DNA of 64,000 nt from Gordonibacter massiliensis (ex Traore et al. 2017) (GCA_900170005.1 LT827128.1:930001-994000), one strand, 5' to 3'; counted from the stretch's first letter, positions 29,856 through 39,261 are shown. The notes: generated from the sequence alone by a model not told the origin. Program-made: numbers and translations.

Positions 29856-29924
29856 ACAGGTGTACGGTAAAAGCGGCCGAAAGCGGCCGCGGACGCAACC
29901 TCTTCGAAGGAGTGGTTTCATCCT

Positions 29925-30599
29925 ATGTTTTTCGGATTGAGCAACGGATACCTGCTGCTGATCGTGGTCACGCTCATCATCGGCGGCTTCGCCACCTGGT
30001 ACGTGAACTCGCAGCTTAAAAAATACACGAGGGTGCCCATCTCCAACGGGCTCACCGGTGCCGAGGCGGCGCGTCACATGCTCGCCTACTACGGCGTGAC
30101 GAACGTGGCGGTGAACCGCGGCGGCGCGGGCCAGGATTTCTTCGACCCGCGCACGAACTCGGTCACGCTCTCGCCCGACGCGTTCGACGGACGGTCGATC
30201 ACGGCCACGGCCACCGCGTGCCACGAGGTTGGCCATGCCTGCCAGTACGCGCAGGACTACGCGCCCATGAAGATCCGCGGCGCCATCGTGCCGGTGGTGA
30301 ACCTGGCGTCGAACGCCTGGATATTTTTGCTCATGATCGGCATATTCGCCAACATCACGCCGCTCACCACGCTCGCCATCGTCATGTACGCCGTGGTGGT
30401 GCTGTTCCAGCTGGTCACACTGCCCGTGGAGTTCAACGCCTCGCGCCGCGCCATGACGTACATGGACACCATCTCCCTGCCGCAGTCCGAGCAGAGCGGC
30501 GCGTTCAACGTGCTGCGCGCCTGCGCGCTCACGTACGTGGCGGCGGCCCTCACGTCCATCCTGCAGCTGCTGTGGCTGCTGGGCCAGCGCCGGGACTAG
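29925..30599 (+). CDS. Zinc metallopeptidase (YugP family, membrane)
   Basis: 224 residues. The N-terminal membrane helix (8-28) is followed by a cytoplasmic or membrane-embedded domain with HEVGH at 100-104, the zinc-binding and catalytic motif, and three further helices in the C-terminal half. This matches the YugP/Zn_peptidase_2 family, whose role is not well defined. It has a clear SD (GAAGGAG) and is followed 42 bp later by xseA, probably in the same transcript. Confidence 0.88.
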   Translation: MFFGLSNGYLLLIVVTLIIGGFATWYVNSQLKKYTRVPISNGLTGAEAARHMLAYYGVTNVAVNRGGAGQDFFDPRTNSVTLSPDAFDGRSITATATACHEVGHACQYAQDYAPMKIRGAIVPVVNLASNAWIFLLMIGIFANITPLTTLAIVMYAVVVLFQLVTLPVEFNASRRAMTYMDTISLPQSEQSGAFNVLRACALTYVAAALTSILQLLWLLGQRRD

Positions 30600-30641
30600 C
30601 GGGGTCGCATGGGGGTTCAGGGAGAAGGAGAGCGCGCGGCC

Positions 30642-32183
30642 ATGGTCGACGCGCTTGAGCGGGCGCGCGCGGCGACGGCTGGGTCGTGCGCCAGCGCACC
30701 GGCGGGCGGCAGCTCCGCACACGCAGCGGGAGCGACGGAACCCGAAGGCGCGTCTTCGGCGCTTTCCGTCTCCGCGGCCATGGCCCTTGCGAAGGGCGCG
30801 CTCGAGGGCGTGGTCGTGCGCTTGGTGGGCGAGGTGTCCGAGACGAGCAGCAAGCGCGGCTACAAGGCCATGTACTTCACGGTGAAAGACGCCGACGCCG
30901 CGCTGCCCTGCATGATGTGGATGGGTCGCTACAAGGCCTCGGGCGTCGACTTGGCCGTGGGACAGCTGGTCGAGTTGACCGGCAGGTTCACGCTGTACGC
31001 GGCGAAGGGCCGCATGAACTTCGACGTGTTCTCGATCGAGCTGGCGGGCGAGGGGCGGCTGCGCGCGCAGGTGGCGGCCCTCGCCCGCAAGCTGGAGGCC
31101 GAGGGGCTCATGGATCCGGCGCGCAAGCTTCCCATCCCGCAGTTCCCGCTGACCATCGGCATCGTCACCTCGCCGCGCGGCGACGCCGTGCACGACATGC
31201 TGCGCACGCTGCGCAACCGCTTCCCTGTGGCGCGCGTGTATGTGGCGGGCGTGCAGGTGGAGGGCGCCCAGGCCGCCGCCAACATCGTGGAGGGCATGCG
31301 CTGCATGTACCGCGCCGGCGTGGAGGTCATGCTGGTCGGGCGCGGCGGCGGGTCCTACGAGGACATGATGCCCTTCAACGACGAGGCTCTGGCGCGCGCC
31401 ATCGCGGCATGCCCCATTCCCGTGGTCACCGGCATCGGGCACGAGCCCGACACGTTCATCGCCGACATGGTGGCCGACCGGCGGGCCTCCACGCCCACGT
31501 ACGCGGCCATGGCCGTCACGCCCACGCGCGAGAACTTGGAGGAGCTGTTCTGCGCGCACGCCCGCTCGTTGTCCATGAGCGCCGGGCGCGCCGTGGAGCG
31601 GGCGGCCGCCGAGGTGCGTCGCTGCGCCGAGCGGCCCGTTATCCGGGACCCGAACTCGCTGCTCGCCGCCCCGATGCAGGGCGTCGATCTGGCCTCGGAG
31701 CGGCTGTTCCGCGCCATCCCCGCCAGCCTGGAGCGCGACCGCGCCACGCTCGACCGCCAGCGCGAGCGCCTGTCGCGCCTTCTGCCCGAGGGCGTGGCGC
31801 GCGAGCTCGCCGCGCTCGAGCGATGCCGGGAGCGTTTGCTGCCGGCCCTGCCCGCCAGCCTGGAGCGCGACCGCGTGCGGGTGGGGCACGCGCTGCAGCG
31901 CCTCGCTTCGCAGGGGCCCGGGCTCGTGCCGCGGTTCGGCCAGCAGGCGGCGCTCGCGGCAGCGCGTTTGGAGGACCTGTCGCCCCTGTCCGTCATCGGG
32001 CGCGGCTACGCCATCGCGCGCACCCAAGAAGGCGTTGTGGCGAAGAGCGTCGAAGACGCGCCGCCGGGCTCGGCGCTCGAGGTGACGGTGTCGGACGGCG
32101 TGCTGGCGTGCCGCGTGGAGTCGGCGCGGCGCGAGGATATCGAGATGATACTATGGGAGGATGAGGGCAATGGAGACAGGTGA
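30642..32183 (+). CDS. xseA: Exodeoxyribonuclease VII large subunit
   Basis: 513 residues from ATG 30642, which has AGGAG 11 bp upstream; ATG 30609 is an alternative with only a G-run. An Ala-rich N-terminus of about 40 residues precedes the OB-fold DNA-binding domain (LVGEVSETS and GRFTLYAAKGRMNF). The catalytic core shows GIVTSPRGDAVHDML, VGRGGGSYEDMMPFND and GIGHEPDTFIADMVADRRASTPT. A coiled-coil region and a short C-tail follow (LSPLSVIGRGYAI). It degrades single-stranded DNA from both ends. xseB overlaps its 3' end. Confidence 0.95.
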   Translation: MVDALERARAATAGSCASAPAGGSSAHAAGATEPEGASSALSVSAAMALAKGALEGVVVRLVGEVSETSSKRGYKAMYFTVKDADAALPCMMWMGRYKASGVDLAVGQLVELTGRFTLYAAKGRMNFDVFSIELAGEGRLRAQVAALARKLEAEGLMDPARKLPIPQFPLTIGIVTSPRGDAVHDMLRTLRNRFPVARVYVAGVQVEGAQAAANIVEGMRCMYRAGVEVMLVGRGGGSYEDMMPFNDEALARAIAACPIPVVTGIGHEPDTFIADMVADRRASTPTYAAMAVTPTRENLEELFCAHARSLSMSAGRAVERAAAEVRRCAERPVIRDPNSLLAAPMQGVDLASERLFRAIPASLERDRATLDRQRERLSRLLPEGVARELAALERCRERLLPALPASLERDRVRVGHALQRLASQGPGLVPRFGQQAALAAARLEDLSPLSVIGRGYAIARTQEGVVAKSVEDAPPGSALEVTVSDGVLACRVESARREDIEMILWEDEGNGDR

Positions 32184-32424
32184 TCGCAAGCCCATCGAGG
32201 AGCTGACGTTCCGCGAGGCCATGGGCGAGCTCGACGGCATCGTGCGGGTTCTGGAGAGCAACACGCTGGAGCTCGAGGACAGCTTGGTGAGCTACGAGCG
32301 CGGCGTGGCGCTGCTGCGCGCGCTGCAAGGCCGCCTGAACGAAGCGCAGCAGAAGGTGGAGGTGCTGATGGGCGAGCTCGAGGGCGAGGTGGACGACGCC
32401 ACGCGCGACGCCACGCTGTCGTAG
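32170..32424 (+). CDS. xseB: Exodeoxyribonuclease VII small subunit
   Basis: 84 residues. Two long helices characteristic of XseB (LTFREAMGELDGIVRVLES and LELEDSLVSYERGVALLR) wrap around XseA. ATG 32170 was chosen because GGGAGG (32155-32160) is 9 bp upstream; the ATG at 32161 directly follows this SD and cannot use it. It overlaps xseA by 14 bp. The two subunits form the nuclease. Confidence 0.93.
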   Translation: METGDRKPIEELTFREAMGELDGIVRVLESNTLELEDSLVSYERGVALLRALQGRLNEAQQKVEVLMGELEGEVDDATRDATLS

Positions 32425-32483
32425 GCCGATGCCGCCCCGGCGGGCGGCGCGCGAAAGAGAAGGATAGAGAAGGAGAGGGCGCT

Positions 32484-32837
32484 ATGCGCAAGGACGACTG
32501 CCTGTTCTGCAAGATCGTGGCGGGGGAGATCCCGTCCACCAAGGTGTACGAGGACGATCGCGTGCTCGCGTTTCGCGACGTGAACCCGCAGATGCCCACC
32601 CATGTGCTCATCGTGCCGAAGAACCACTACGACAACATCGGCGACGACATCCCCGACGAGGAGATGGGCTACCTGTTCAACACCGTGCGCAAGGTGGCCG
32701 AGCTCGAGGGCATCGCCGAGAGCGGCTACCGCGTGATCGTGAACACGAACGATGACGCGCAGCAGTCCGTGCACCACATCCACGTGCACGTGCTGGGCGG
32801 CGCCCCCATGAACTCGGGCGACCCTTCGCAGAAGTAA
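32484..32837 (+). CDS. HIT-family nucleotide-binding hydrolase
   Basis: 117 residues. It has the histidine-triad HHIHVHVLGG near residue 97 and the N-terminal CLFCKIVAGEIPS zinc and phosphate-binding segment, placing it in the HINT/PKCI branch. Such enzymes cleave AMP-linked nucleotides (purine nucleoside phosphoramidates). SD AGGAGAGGG precedes the ATG. It stands 60 bp after xseB, possibly co-transcribed. Confidence 0.93.
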   Translation: MRKDDCLFCKIVAGEIPSTKVYEDDRVLAFRDVNPQMPTHVLIVPKNHYDNIGDDIPDEEMGYLFNTVRKVAELEGIAESGYRVIVNTNDDAQQSVHHIHVHVLGGAPMNSGDPSQK

Positions 32838-32881
32838 CCCGCGGGCGCAGGGGAGGCGGGCACCGGCCGCAGCCGGGTCCT

Positions 32882-32988
32882 CCGTAGGGGCGCTCTCCAG
32901 GGCGCCCGCTCGCGCGGAGCGCGAGAACGCGAGCCTCGGTTGTTTTCCGGCTTCGCCGGAACGGGCGCTCTGGAGAGCGCCCCTACGG
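32882..32988. repeat. Family B palindromic repeat, copy 4
   Basis: About 107 bp, in the orientation of copies 1 and 2. It lies in a 328-bp gap between the HIT gene and ackA. Downstream, up to ackA, only a possible weak promoter (TAAAAT at 33122-33127) and the ackA SD are seen. Confidence 0.88.
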
Positions 32989-33165
32989 GGCTTGCCGTCG
33001 CAGGAGGCGGCAAGCCCCTTCGCTTGTCTCGCTCGAACCGCCTGTCCGAACCTTTTCGGTGAGCGGCGCGCCGTTTGCCGAAACAAGGGCTTGCAATCAT
33101 TCAACGACCACCTTGCTTCCCTAAAATCAATGATTTAGGAATTGAACCTAAAAGGAGGCAGGTCG

Positions 33166-34407
33166 TTGAACGTACTCGTTATCAATGCAGGATCATCTTC
33201 CTTGAAGTACCAGCTGGTGAACGTGGAGCAGCATGAGCTGCTGGCCAAGGGCATCTGCGAGCGGGTGGGCTCGGCCGAGGCGTTCCACAAGCACGGCCTT
33301 GACAAGAACGAAGAGGTCATCGACGCGAAGATGGCCGATCACGACGACGCGATGGCGCTCGTGCTGGAATCGCTGACAAGCGGCCCGACGAAGGCCATCG
33401 ACTCGCTCGACGAGATCGACGCGGTGGGGCACCGCATCGTGCAGGGCGGCAAGTACTTCGACCGCTCGGTGCTCATCGACGACGGCGTCATCGAGAAGAT
33501 CGACGAGCTGGCGGAGCTCGCTCCGCTGCACAACAAAGCAGCGCTCATGGGCATCAACGCATGCCTCAAGCACATGCCGGGAACGCCCATGGTGGCCGTG
33601 TTCGACACGTCGTTCTTCCAGACGCTGCCGCCCAAGGCCTACATGTACCCCTTGCCCTACGAGCTGTACGAGAAATACGCCATCCGCAAGTACGGCGCGC
33701 ATGGAACCTCGCACCGCTACATCTCCGAGCGCGCGGCCGTCGTGCTGGACGAGCCGCTCGAGGACCTCAAGCTCATCACGTGCCACCTGGGCAACGGCTG
33801 CTCCATGTCGGCCATCGACCACGGCGTTGCCGTGGACACCTCCATGGGGCTCACGCCGCTCGACGGTCTCATGATGGGCACGCGCTGCGGCGCCATCGAC
33901 CCCGCCATCGTGCCGTTCGTCATGGAGCACGAGGGCCTCTCGGCCGCCGAGATGAACGACCTCATGAACAAGAAGTCGGGCCTGTTGGGCATCTCGGGCA
34001 TCTCGAACGACCTGCGCAGCGTGCGCGACGCCTCCGAGAAGGGCGACGAGCGCGCCATGCTCGCCTACGACATGTACTCGAACTCGGTGAAGAAGTACAT
34101 CGGCCAGTACATCGCCGTCATGGGCGGCGTAGACGCCATCGTGCTCACGGCCGGCGTGGGCGAGAACTGCGAGAAGATGCGCCGCATGATCTTCACGGGC
34201 CTGCAGCCGCTCGGCATCATCCTCGACGAGGAGAAGAACCGCCAGCGCGGCTTCGAGCGCGAGATTTCGGCCGATTCCTCGCAGGTGAAGATCATCATCA
34301 TCCCCACGAACGAGGAGTACATGATCGCGCGCGACACCTACGAGATCGTCCACGAGCAGATGCGCGTGGAAGGCGACGTGTTCGACGAGGAGCCGGCGCT
34401 GGTGTAA
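33166..34407 (+). CDS. ackA: Acetate kinase
   Basis: 413 residues from TTG 33166, with AAAGGAGG 7 bp upstream. The enzyme makes ATP from acetyl phosphate and ADP, or the reverse. Signature regions: VLVINAGSSSLKYQL at the N-terminus, GNGCSMSAID and TAGVGEN. The ATP-binding DTSMGLTPLDG region is intact. It is the last step of acetate fermentation. Its partner pta lies on the opposite strand, pointing toward it, so the two are not one operon. Confidence 0.96.
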   Translation: MNVLVINAGSSSLKYQLVNVEQHELLAKGICERVGSAEAFHKHGLDKNEEVIDAKMADHDDAMALVLESLTSGPTKAIDSLDEIDAVGHRIVQGGKYFDRSVLIDDGVIEKIDELAELAPLHNKAALMGINACLKHMPGTPMVAVFDTSFFQTLPPKAYMYPLPYELYEKYAIRKYGAHGTSHRYISERAAVVLDEPLEDLKLITCHLGNGCSMSAIDHGVAVDTSMGLTPLDGLMMGTRCGAIDPAIVPFVMEHEGLSAAEMNDLMNKKSGLLGISGISNDLRSVRDASEKGDERAMLAYDMYSNSVKKYIGQYIAVMGGVDAIVLTAGVGENCEKMRRMIFTGLQPLGIILDEEKNRQRGFEREISADSSQVKIIIIPTNEEYMIARDTYEIVHEQMRVEGDVFDEEPALV

Positions 34408-34517
34408 GAAGACGTCTTCAAGGGCGAGAGCGGATTATCGATGCGTTTCCGTAGGGCAAGGGCTCTGCCCTTGCCGCCCGGTAAGGAACGTTTTCACAGG
34501 TTGACGGCATTGCCCTA

Positions 34518-34554
34518 CGAGGACCCCGCAGCTGCCTTCGCTGAGGGGTCCTCG
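34518..34554. terminator. Terminator between ackA and pta
   Basis: CGAGGACCCC pairs with GGGGTCCTCG (10 bp, 17-base loop). It lies between two converging genes and can serve both; on the plus strand it is followed by CGCTTTCT. Confidence 0.7.
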
Positions 34555-34560
34555 CGCTTT

Positions 34561-35562
34561 CTATTCAGCGGCCTTGTTCGCCTGCGCCTGCACGCAGGTG
34601 ATGGCGATGACGCCCACGATGTCGTCGGCCACGCAGCCGCGCGACAGATCGTTCACGGGGGCGGCGATGCCCTGGGTCACGGGGCCGTAGGCCTCGGCCT
34701 TGGCCAGGCGCTGCACGAGCTTGTAGCCGATGTTGCCCGCGTCGAGGTCGGGGAAGATCAGCACGTTCGCGCGGCCGGCCACGGGGGAGCCGGGCGCCTT
34801 CGAGGCGCCGACGGACCCCACGATGGCCGCATCGAGCTGCAGCTCCCCGTCGAGCGCGAGCTCGGGCGCGAGCGCGCGGGCTATCTCAGTTGCCTCCACG
34901 ACCTTGGCGGCGTCGGCGTTCTTGGCCGACCCGTGGCTCGAGTGCGACAGCAGCGCCACGCGGGGCTCCTCGCCCATGAGCGCTTTCCACGACTTCGCGG
35001 AGTTCACGGCGATGTGCGCGAGCTTCTCGGCGTCGGGCTGCACCTCCAAGCCGCAGTCGGAGAACAAGAACGTGCCGTTGCACCCCAGGTCGCAGTCGGG
35101 CACGCACATGACGAAGAACGAGCTCACCAGCTTCACGCCGGGGGCGGTCTTGAGTATCTGCAAGCTCGGACGCAGCACGTCGCCCGTGGCGTGGCAGGCG
35201 CCGGCCACCATGCCGTCGGCCAGGCCCTGCTTCACCATCATCACGCCGAAGTACAGCACGTCGTCCATAAGGGCCAGGGCCTGTTCGGGCGTCATCCCCT
35301 TGTGCTTGCGCAGCTCGTAGAGGGCGTCGGCGAACCCGTCGCGCTCAGGCGCCGTGCGCACGTCGACGACGCGGGCGCCGTCGAGCGCGTAAGGGCTCGC
35401 CTCGATGGCCGCAGCGTCGCCCAGGATGACGAGGTTCGCCACCCCTTCGGCCAAGATGCGCTCGGCCGCTTGGAGCGTGCGCTCGTCGTCGCCCTCGGGC
35501 AGCACGATCGTGCGCTTGTCGGCCTTCGCGCGGGCCAGCATGGATTCCAAAAATGCACTCAT
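34561..35562 (-). CDS. pta: Phosphate acetyltransferase
   Basis: 333 residues, the short form without the N-terminal DRTGG domain. It converts acetyl-CoA and phosphate to acetyl phosphate and CoA. Motifs: IVLPEGDDERTLQAAERI at the N-terminus, GMVAGACHATGDVLRPSLQI, and PVNDLSRGC near the C-terminus. ATG 35562 is preferred to GTG 35568 because AAAGGA is 10 bp upstream. Its 3' end faces ackA; in most bacteria the pair is co-directional. Confidence 0.94.
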   Translation of the reverse strand: MSAFLESMLARAKADKRTIVLPEGDDERTLQAAERILAEGVANLVILGDAAAIEASPYALDGARVVDVRTAPERDGFADALYELRKHKGMTPEQALALMDDVLYFGVMMVKQGLADGMVAGACHATGDVLRPSLQILKTAPGVKLVSSFFVMCVPDCDLGCNGTFLFSDCGLEVQPDAEKLAHIAVNSAKSWKALMGEEPRVALLSHSSHGSAKNADAAKVVEATEIARALAPELALDGELQLDAAIVGSVGASKAPGSPVAGRANVLIFPDLDAGNIGYKLVQRLAKAEAYGPVTQGIAAPVNDLSRGCVADDIVGVIAITCVQAQANKAAE

Positions 35563-35747
35563 CGGCACCTATCCTTTCACGTTCAAATGGAGCTCGCACG
35601 GCAGCAGGCATGCGAAAAATAACGATACTTATATGATAGCGTGCATGCCGCTTTCATTTTTCGGTAAACTAGCTTCTCGGTGCAATATGCGCATACTTCG
35701 GGCCGCAGCGGCCCTATCGCTCGTATAAGACAAGAGGAAGGTGCCCC

Positions 35748-36962
35748 ATGGGTGTGCAGTACTGCGATTTCAAAGACGTCGACATGGACGAGATCGACGC
35801 GGTGGTGGTGGGCAGCGGCTTCGCGGGCGGCGTTATGGCGCGCGAGCTGGCCGAGCGCGGAGGTGCGCGCGTGCTCGTCATCGAGAAGCGCCCCCACATC
35901 GGCGGAAACATGTACGACGAGGCCGACGAGGCCGGCATACTCGTGCACCGCTACGGGCCGCACATCTTCCACACCAACGACAAGCGCGCCTTCGACTACG
36001 TGCGCCGCTTCACCGAATGGCGCGACTACCAGCACGAGGTGCTGGCCGACTGGTACGGCACCTACCTGCCCGTGCCCTTCAACAAGAACTCCATGGAGAT
36101 CGCCTTCGGCGAGGAGAAGGCCGCGCGCCTGACCGAGAAGCTCATCGACACGTTCGGCGACGAGCGCAAGGTGACCATCACGGAGCTGCGCGAGCAGGAC
36201 GACCCGGAGCTGTCCGAGATCGCCGACTTCGTCTACAAGAACGTGTTCCTGTACTACACGCAGAAGCAGTGGGGCCTCACGCCCGAAGAGGTGGACCCCT
36301 CCGTCACCGCGCGCGTGCCCGTGTTCGTGTCGCGCGACAACCGCTACTTCCAAGACGCCTACCAGGGCATGCCCCTGCACGGCTACACGCCGCTGTTCGA
36401 GCGCATGCTGGACCACGAGAACATCCAGGTGTGCCTGGGCGTGGAGGCCGAAAGCGTGTTCGACCTGGAGTTCGAAAGCGACGAGGAGGACGCCCCCCTC
36501 ACGGTCATCAACATCAAGGACCGCCCCTTCGAGGGCCCGATCGTGTACACCGGCCCGCTCGACGAGCTGTTCCTGTCGCGTTTCGGGCGCCTGCCGTACC
36601 GCAGCCTGGACTTCGCGTACGAGACGCACGACGCCGAGCATGTGCTGCCCTGCGGCACGGTGAACTTCACGGTGACGGAGGACTACACCCGCATCACCGA
36701 GTTCAAGTACCTCACCGGCCAGAAGAGCGACAAGACCACCATCATGAAGGAGTACAGCCACTCCTACGACGACCCGAAGAAGCAGATCCCGTACTACGCC
36801 ATCATCAACGCCGAGAACGAAGCCCACTACGGGCGCTACCGGGCGCTGACCTCCGCGCTTCCGAACTTCCATCCGCTGGGCCGCTTGGCCGAGTACCGCT
36901 ACTACAACATGGACGTCATCATCGGGCGCGCGCTTGCGCTGGCCGACGAGCTGGTGGGGTAG
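35748..36962 (+). CDS. glf: UDP-galactopyranose mutase
   Basis: 404 residues. The FAD-binding GSGFAGGVMARELA motif is near residues 22-35, then the substrate site HRYGPHIFHTND and NKNSMEIAF. It makes UDP-galactofuranose for cell-surface glycans. It has SD GAGGAAGG and overlaps almost nothing: the next gene starts 4 bp after its stop, so glf and the glycosyltransferase form a unit for galactofuranose-containing polymer. Confidence 0.95.
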   Translation: MGVQYCDFKDVDMDEIDAVVVGSGFAGGVMARELAERGGARVLVIEKRPHIGGNMYDEADEAGILVHRYGPHIFHTNDKRAFDYVRRFTEWRDYQHEVLADWYGTYLPVPFNKNSMEIAFGEEKAARLTEKLIDTFGDERKVTITELREQDDPELSEIADFVYKNVFLYYTQKQWGLTPEEVDPSVTARVPVFVSRDNRYFQDAYQGMPLHGYTPLFERMLDHENIQVCLGVEAESVFDLEFESDEEDAPLTVINIKDRPFEGPIVYTGPLDELFLSRFGRLPYRSLDFAYETHDAEHVLPCGTVNFTVTEDYTRITEFKYLTGQKSDKTTIMKEYSHSYDDPKKQIPYYAIINAENEAHYGRYRALTSALPNFHPLGRLAEYRYYNMDVIIGRALALADELVG

Positions 36963-36966
36963 AGCC

Positions 36967-37989
36967 GTGAAGACCATCTCGTTCGCCGTTCCCTGCTACA
37001 ACTCGGCCGAGTACATGGACGCGTGCATCGAGTCCATCCTGAAGTGCGGCGACGACATCGAGATCATCATCGTCGACGACGGCTCCACGAAGGACGACAC
37101 GCCCGCGAAGGCCGACGAGTGGGCCGAGCGGCATCCGGACATCATCCGCGCCGTGCACCAGGAGAACGGCGGGCACGGGCAGGCCGTGAACACGGGGCTC
37201 GCGCACGCCACGGGGCGCTACTTCAAGGTGGTGGACTCCGACGACTGGCTCGACGAGCACGCGATGGGCGAGATCATGGCCTACCTGCGCCGCCAGAACG
37301 AGCTGGCGTGCGCCACCGACCTCGTCATCGGCAACTACGTGTACGAGAAGGTGCACGAGGGCGCGCGGGCCGTCATGCACTACCGCAACGTGTTCCCCGA
37401 AGGGCGCGAGTTCGGTTGGAGCGAGGTGGGCCACTTCGGGCAGAGCCAGTACCTGCTCATGCACTCGGCCATCTACCGCACCGAGCTTCTGCGCGACATG
37501 GGCCTCGTGCTGCCGAAGCACACGTTCTACGTGGACAACCTCTTCGTGTACGTGCCGCTGCCCCACGTGAAGACCCTGTACTACCGCGACGTGGACATGT
37601 ACCGCTACTACATCGGCCGCGAGGACCAGAGCGTGAACGAGAACGTCATGATGGGCCGCATCGACCAGCAGCTGCGCGTGACGCGCCTCATGATCGACGC
37701 CGTGCGCCTGCCCGACGACGTGCCGGAGAAGCGCCTGGAGCGCTACATGGAGAACTACCTGTCCATGATGATGTGCATCTGCTCCATCTTTCTGCGCATG
37801 ATCGGCACCGACGAGGCGGAGGACAAGCGCGACGACATCTGGGCCTATCTCAAAGAAGGCAATCCCGACGTCTACCGGCGCATCCGCCGCAGCGCCCTCA
37901 ACATGGGCACGAACCTGCCCACGGAGCTCGGCCGCAAGATCGGCATCACCGGCTACCGCATGGCCCAGAAGATATTCAAGTTCAACTAG
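36967..37989 (+). CDS. Family 2 glycosyltransferase
   Basis: 340 residues from GTG 36967, four bases after the glf stop. GT-A fold of GT2: VPCYNSAEYMDACIESIL, the DXD-like EIIIVDDGSTKDDT, and the acceptor-side VVDSDDWLDEHAM. It has no membrane helix, so it acts at the cytoplasmic face. Adjacency to glf suggests a galactofuranosyl or other cell-wall glycan transfer, but the donor is not proved by sequence. A family C hairpin follows. Confidence 0.9.
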   Translation: MKTISFAVPCYNSAEYMDACIESILKCGDDIEIIIVDDGSTKDDTPAKADEWAERHPDIIRAVHQENGGHGQAVNTGLAHATGRYFKVVDSDDWLDEHAMGEIMAYLRRQNELACATDLVIGNYVYEKVHEGARAVMHYRNVFPEGREFGWSEVGHFGQSQYLLMHSAIYRTELLRDMGLVLPKHTFYVDNLFVYVPLPHVKTLYYRDVDMYRYYIGREDQSVNENVMMGRIDQQLRVTRLMIDAVRLPDDVPEKRLERYMENYLSMMMCICSIFLRMIGTDEAEDKRDDIWAYLKEGNPDVYRRIRRSALNMGTNLPTELGRKIGITGYRMAQKIFKFN

Positions 37990-38044
37990 GACGCATGCGG
38001 GGCGTGGACGCTCGCGTCCCGCTCCGCATGCGTTCGCTGGTATG

Positions 38045-38102
38045 CATTGTCGCCCGAAAGCCGCGGTTTTCCGAGAAAAACCGCGGCTTTCGGGCGACAA
38101 TG
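38045..38102. repeat. Family C hairpin, copy 1
   Basis: A perfect 26-bp palindrome: outer arm CATTGTCGCCCGAAA, inner arm GCCGCGGTTTT, 6-base loop, then the exact complement. It lies between the glycosyltransferase and the AbiEi-like gene and may terminate transcription in both directions. Confidence 0.88.
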
Positions 38103-38193
38103 GTTATTGCACGCGGGATTGTCATGCTTTTTCGGGCTGCTCGTCTTTCGTGGGATAATGGAGAGAGGCGAGACGGGCGGACGGTGGTGATGC

Positions 38194-39261
38194 ATGACGA
38201 AATCCAACGATATCGAAATGGCTCGACTCTTTTTGAGGGCCGAACGCATGGGAATGTGCCTCGTTGCGCCATCTCGGCGCATTCGCGATGCTCTGCGTCG
38301 TCGGATCGATCGTGGAGAAGCGATCAAACCTGTCCGGGGCATGTACGTGCGCGCTCCGTATTGGAATTCCCTTTCGAAGCCGCAGCGCATGCTGCATGTC
38401 ATGCGCACCCTGCAGAGCCTGCATCCCAATTGGACGTTCTGCCTCGAATCGGCTGCGGTGGTGTTTGGCTTGCCTGTCTCGTATGGGGAAATGGACGTCG
38501 TCCACGTTGCGACGACGCGCGGTAACCGCAACGCGAAATCAAGGGATATCCAATGGCATGTCATCGATGACGAAGAGTTCGCTGTCGTACGCGGTTTTCG
38601 CGTGACGCCTTTGGCAAGGACGGTTTTCGACTGCATGCGCACGACTGATTTCCCGCAAGCCTTGGCAATCGCGGACGGGGCGCTGCGCGTGAGCAGGACG
38701 TCGTCAAGCTCGTTCGTCCGTCGTTTCGAGCGCATCGGCGGTAGTTGTCCGGGCAAGGCCCATGCTATCAGGACGATGCGTTACGCCGACGCCCGTAGCG
38801 AAAGCGGCGGCGAATCCATTGCACGAGCGGCTATGATCCGAGAGGGCTTCGCGCTCCCGGAACTCCAGGTCGTTTTACCTCAGCCGCTGAACCCGCAGCG
38901 CTTCTTCCGCGTCGACTTTCTTTGGACCCGGTTGGACGGCACTATGGTGCTTGGTGAATTCGACGGCATGCAGAAGTACGAGGATGGGGCTTTGCTGGGT
39001 GGACGCTCCTCGCTGCGGGCGCTTGCCGACGAACGGCATCGAGAGGCCCAGCTCACCTTGTACGGCATGCCGATAGTGAGGTTCACGTATCAGGATGTGA
39101 CGAATGCGAGTCGCTTCGTCGAGCTTCTGGACCGGTACGGTGTTCCTCGAAGCGAGGAAGACGCCCGTATCGAAAGGCGTTTGGCACGTTCTCGTTCGGT
39201 CTCGGCCCATATTTTCACCGTGTGCTCGTTGTCCGATGAGCCCATTCGCGCAACCGGCTAG
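38194..39261 (+). CDS. AbiEi-like/DUF559-like protein
   Basis: 355 residues. The N-terminal part (about 10-160) resembles type IV antitoxin AbiEi winged-helix proteins: AIKPVRGMYVRAP, then SAAVVFGLPVS and a TPLARTVFDCMR segment. The C-terminal part (about 205-320) has a PD-(D/E)xK/Vsr-like pattern: GGESIARA, RVDFLW, LGEFDGMQKY and a late VRFTYQDV. The likely metal/catalytic residues are the E, D, E and K of these motifs. Composition is lower in GC than the neighbours. It is flanked by two family C hairpins. No AbiEii nucleotidyltransferase is next to it, so it may be an orphan regulator or a nuclease. Function is inference. Confidence 0.65.
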   Translation: MTKSNDIEMARLFLRAERMGMCLVAPSRRIRDALRRRIDRGEAIKPVRGMYVRAPYWNSLSKPQRMLHVMRTLQSLHPNWTFCLESAAVVFGLPVSYGEMDVVHVATTRGNRNAKSRDIQWHVIDDEEFAVVRGFRVTPLARTVFDCMRTTDFPQALAIADGALRVSRTSSSSFVRRFERIGGSCPGKAHAIRTMRYADARSESGGESIARAAMIREGFALPELQVVLPQPLNPQRFFRVDFLWTRLDGTMVLGEFDGMQKYEDGALLGGRSSLRALADERHREAQLTLYGMPIVRFTYQDVTNASRFVELLDRYGVPRSEEDARIERRLARSRSVSAHIFTVCSLSDEPIRATG

